Source of the DNA: Pseudoalteromonas marina
GTDB taxonomy: Bacteria; Pseudomonadota; Gammaproteobacteria; Enterobacterales; Alteromonadaceae
NCBI RefSeq assembly: GCF_000238335.3
Contig: NZ_AHCB03000012.1
Span: 124,001-188,000, forward strand
Length of the DNA stretch: 64,000 bases
Direction of reading: 5' to 3'
The position numbers were made by a program, and so were the translations under genes. Positions 61,291-64,000 of the stretch are shown one piece after another (the first letter of the stretch is position 1; each line of letters starts with the position of its first letter). The notes under the pieces were generated by a model. That model was not told where the DNA came from and searched no databases. It saw only the letters and a program-made list of their open reading frames with translations.

Positions 61291-63158
61291 AATAGGTATG
61301 AGTCTGGATCCACTAGTAAAAGTCTATGTCCTGGTTTTAGCTCTATATCAGGACTTAATTTATTCCATCGCATTAATTCATCAATTAATACTTGCTTCTG
61401 GGTAGCAATATCGTAAAGGGAGTCGCCAGATTTAATTTCGTAATAAATATTAGGATCGTTTAAGTAAATTTTGCTGCCATTCATTACCCGATCCGACTCT
61501 TTTAATCCATTCCATTGTAGGAGCTTTTGTAGTTTAACATTGTATCGCACCGAAATGCTAAATAGGTTTTCACCAAACTCAATGATATGAAAAGGCACTC
61601 GTAATGCAGCGACTTTAGGATTTAACATGGGTAACGCTGTTTGCTTATTTGATGATAAGTTTGTAAATGTAACGTCACTACCGTTTTGGTAACCACTCGT
61701 TTCAAAAATATCTTCATTTTTAGTGGCTTCGTAAAAAACAACATTTGAGTCGTTACTGGCAGCTGTCGTGTTCGTCGTGACTGCTGGCTGATTTATTTGA
61801 GGAGAATTAAAGTTAGCCGTTTTAGGCGCCCCAAAAGAAATAATTTTCACCTCTTCTTTTGGGGCTTCTGGTACTACTTTAGCTGTTACTGTTGAAGCTG
61901 CTGTGCTTGAATTAGTAGCTGGCTCTTCAACAACTGACTCAGGCATATTTGTTGTATTTGGTTGAGTTGTTAACGCAAGTAATACCGCAGACGTATCTGT
62001 TGATGGCCCTGAGGGTTTAATTTGTTTTGTTTCAGCTTGTACTGGCTGTTTTACAATTGTTGTTACAGGTGCTTTAGGTGTAACTTTTTTTGGAGTGACT
62101 TCTGGTGTTGTTTCAACTTCATTAACAGCTGTTTCTGCGCTTGTGTTCATATCATTTCTGGCTATGACCGGATTCGCATCTTGCGTGTTTTGTTCAGGCT
62201 TTGCTGGACTTATTTGCGCCGGTTGCTTAATAACCAGGCTTGTTGTGCTGTCTTGATTAGGTGCTTTTTTTCTAACTATTTTTATTTTTGGTTTTGCACT
62301 TATATATGTGCCGTCTGCATCAGCTTTTAACTCATTGAGTTTTGCCTTACGATATTTCTCGCGCAGCATTTCAAATTCGTTAAATCGTGTGCGTTGCTCT
62401 CTAATTGCGTATGCTTCTTTACTAGTAGAATAGGTTTGTAAAAGTGTGCTTGCTACTTTTTCGGCTTCTTCTATTCGACCCATGCGATTTTTAACTAAAT
62501 AGCTAAGCATTAAAGCACGCGAGGATACTCGGCCTGTGTCGTCATGTTTTTTAAGAATGTCGTTCGCTTTGTATAAGTCACTTTTTGCATAAAACAGAGC
62601 CGCTAAGCTTATAAGAGTAGAGGTTCGTTGAGAGCTATGATTAAGCGCTTGCTTAAAGTAAGTTTCTGCGTTTTCAAAATCATCAAATTCAATGGCGCAC
62701 AATGCTAGATTTTCGTAGCTCTCGGCAACACGAATATACGTTGGAATTTCAATGGCTTTTAAAAATTGATCAGTGGCGCGGTCGTATTCATCAATACCAC
62801 ATAAAAATACACCGTAGTTGTTGAGTGTATTAGGATCATCAGGCTTTATATCTAATGCTTTTTGGTAGGCTCTGTCGGCTAATGGGTTTTCACCTACTTG
62901 CTGGTAGTAATAGGCCATAGAGTAATGAACTTCAGGTAAATTGGGAGCGAATTCAGCAGCGCGTTCTAGGTTGTATTTTGCTTGTGAATTATTACCTGTT
63001 TTTAGGTACTGTAAGGCTAAAGCTATTCGAGTGCGTGCTGCCCCGGCGTTATTGATTTTATTTTTGACAACGGGCTTATTACTGCCGTTATAACTACTTT
63101 CGGTAACACAGCCACTTAAAGCCAGTGCCGATAGTGTTATAGCAAGTATAGATCGCAT
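61287..63158 (-). CDS. pilW: PilW/PilF-like lipoprotein fused to two LysM domains
   Basis: 623 residues, about 370 longer than a usual PilW/PilF. Signal ILAITLSALALSGC with lipobox (LSGC, Cys17). TPR repeats (about 40-230: ARTRIALALQYLKTGNNSQA, LPEVHYSMAYYYQQVGENPL, PDDPNTLNNYGVFLCG) match PilF, the PilQ secretin pilotin. A Thr/Pro/Val-rich linker of about 270 residues follows. Two LysM domains end it (FHIIEFGENLFSISVRYNVK at about 525 and YYEIKSGDSLYDIATQKQVL at about 575), which bind peptidoglycan. It sits between rlmN and rodZ, as PilF does. Confidence 0.87.
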   Translation of the reverse strand: MRSILAITLSALALSGCVTESSYNGSNKPVVKNKINNAGAARTRIALALQYLKTGNNSQAKYNLERAAEFAPNLPEVHYSMAYYYQQVGENPLADRAYQKALDIKPDDPNTLNNYGVFLCGIDEYDRATDQFLKAIEIPTYIRVAESYENLALCAIEFDDFENAETYFKQALNHSSQRTSTLISLAALFYAKSDLYKANDILKKHDDTGRVSSRALMLSYLVKNRMGRIEEAEKVASTLLQTYSTSKEAYAIREQRTRFNEFEMLREKYRKAKLNELKADADGTYISAKPKIKIVRKKAPNQDSTTSLVIKQPAQISPAKPEQNTQDANPVIARNDMNTSAETAVNEVETTPEVTPKKVTPKAPVTTIVKQPVQAETKQIKPSGPSTDTSAVLLALTTQPNTTNMPESVVEEPATNSSTAASTVTAKVVPEAPKEEVKIISFGAPKTANFNSPQINQPAVTTNTTAASNDSNVVFYEATKNEDIFETSGYQNGSDVTFTNLSSNKQTALPMLNPKVAALRVPFHIIEFGENLFSISVRYNVKLQKLLQWNGLKESDRVMNGSKIYLNDPNIYYEIKSGDSLYDIATQKQVLIDELMRWNKLSPDIELKPGHRLLLVDPDSYLL

Positions 63159-63198
63159 TACCTTATCTCTTTATTTTTGTCCATATTGCCTATATTAC

Positions 63199-63260
63199 CT
63201 AAAAGCCCTCATGTTGCATCAATTATTTAATAATAAACGATTTAACAGGAGGGCTTTTAG
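63199..63260 (-). terminator. Inverted repeat between rlmN and pilW
   Basis: CTAAAAGCCCTC (63199-63210) and GAGGGCTTTTAG (63249-63260) are perfectly complementary over 12 bp with a 38-nt loop. It may weaken read-through from rlmN to pilW. Confidence 0.55.
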
Positions 63261-63274
63261 TAATTTAACTAAAT

Positions 63275-64000
63275 TTAGGCTTGCTGGATGTTAACTGAGA
63301 TTTTGTTATCGTCACGCATTTTCTTTTTCGCCATACGTTTAGTGCGGTCAACTACATCGCCGGCTAATTGCCCACATGCTGCATCAATATCATCCCCGCG
63401 AGTACGACGCACAATACATGTAATGCCAGCAGCTTGTAAAACCTTAGAGAAACGGTCTATTCGGCTGTTGCTCGAGCGTGTGTATTCGTTGCCCGGAAAT
63501 GGATTAAACGGAATAAGGTTTACCTTAGAAGGCGTGCCTTTTAACGTTTTAACTAATTCGTGAGCTTGGTCGGTGCTGTCGTTTACGCCGTTAAGCATTA
63601 CGTATTCAATTGTTACGTCTTTATTGGCTTTAGAGCCATCAATGTAACGACGACATGCCGCTAAAAACTCTTCAATAGGGTACTTTTTATTAATAGGAAC
63701 TAAAATATCACGCAGTGCGTTATCTGGCGCGTGAAGTGAAATAGCAAGCGCTACGTCAATCTTCTCTTTTAATAAATCAAGTGCCGGTACCACGCCCGAT
63801 GTACTTAATGTTACGCGGCGCTTAGATAAACCAAAGCCCCAGTCGTCCATCATTAATTCCATAGCAGGTACTACGTTTTTAACGTTAAGCAATGGCTCGC
63901 CCATACCCATCATTACTACGTTAGTAACCGGGCGCTTTTCGCTGTTGCCATCAAGGCCAATATCTTTAGCTACACGCCATACTTGGCCAATAATTTCAGA
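63275..64000 (-). CDS. rlmN: 23S rRNA/tRNA adenine-C2 methyltransferase RlmN (5' end outside window)
   Basis: About 240 residues are visible; the frame is open to the window edge, so the radical-SAM CxxxCxxC lies outside. [53 protein letters not shown] and [18 protein letters not shown] (with the C-terminal catalytic Cys) are RlmN hallmarks. RlmN methylates A2503 of 23S rRNA and A37 of some tRNAs. It is the usual first gene of the pilW-rodZ-ispG-hisS block. Confidence 0.96.
   Translation of the reverse strand, partial: SEIIGQVWRVAKDIGLDGNSEKRPVTNVVMMGMGEPLLNVKNVVPAMELMMDDWGFGLSKRRVTLSTSGVVPALDLLKEKIDVALAISLHAPDNALRDILVPINKKYPIEEFLAACRRYIDGSKANKDVTIEYVMLNGVNDSTDQAHELVKTLKGTPSKVNLIPFNPFPGNEYTRSSNSRIDRFSKVLQAAGITCIVRRTRGDDIDAACGQLAGDVVDRTKRMAKKKMRDDNKISVNIQQA

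Overview
The window looks like chromosomal DNA of a marine gammaproteobacterium, most likely Pseudoalteromonas or a close relative. The DNA is AT-rich. The block rlmN-pilW-rodZ-ispG-hisS-yfgM-bamB-der is in the order typical of gammaproteobacteria. TonB receptors, secreted hydrolases, Cry-DASH, CurA- and AnmK-type enzymes fit an Alteromonadales genome. This taxonomic call is inference from gene content and order. Both edges cut a gene: a Fic protein at the left and rlmN at the right. No rRNA, tRNA, CRISPR array, intact insertion sequence or integrase gene was found. Layout: 1-10.7 kb holds Fic, a proline-rich membrane-anchored protein, dGTPase, a secreted nucleotide phosphodiesterase, a secreted metzincin protease with a probable CpaB-type chaperone, and BenE. 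Two gene-free stretches (936-2052 and 9938-10690) are mosaics of dispersed hairpin repeats, with a third mosaic at 23.6-24.1 kb. 10.7-20.1 kb holds hemH and a signalling island: a CheY-like regulator, a CheC-like phosphatase, a PAS histidine kinase, REC-GGDEF*-EAL, REC-HDOD and a second kinase that lacks its phosphoacceptor histidine. A divergent REC-HD-GYP-like protein with lost catalytic residues lies next to it. 20.3-35.6 kb has a TonB receptor, a MITE-like element, arfA whose stop codon lies inside a hairpin, a decayed cytochrome b561 end, an orphan DUF2235 lipase-like protein, NDH-2, a RecQ helicase, a porin plus phosphate-binding-like pair, and housekeeping enzymes. 36.1-41.0 kb is the most unusual region. 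Five plus-strand genes are separated by four imperfect palindromes with attC architecture, and a half site follows the last gene. No integrase is in view, so the region looks like a cassette array lacking an integrase (CALIN). Its first cargo is an 880-residue PHP plus SMC-like ATPase resembling TrlF/Ppl-type predicted anti-phage proteins. The other cargoes are small membrane proteins and a lipoprotein. 41.3-46.5 kb is a tight minus-strand operon: CotH-kinase/lamin-tail lipoprotein, VTC-type polyphosphate polymerase domain protein, DUF4956 membrane protein and an OprO/P-like porin. It is a candidate surface-polyphosphate or phosphorylation system. 46.6-54.2 kb carries a LysR/YeiH divergent pair, Cry-DASH, a DUF885 peptidase and small proteins. 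54.4-64.0 kb is the conserved der-bamB-yfgM-hisS-ispG-rodZ-pilW-rlmN block, where PilW carries an unusual C-terminal extension with two LysM domains.
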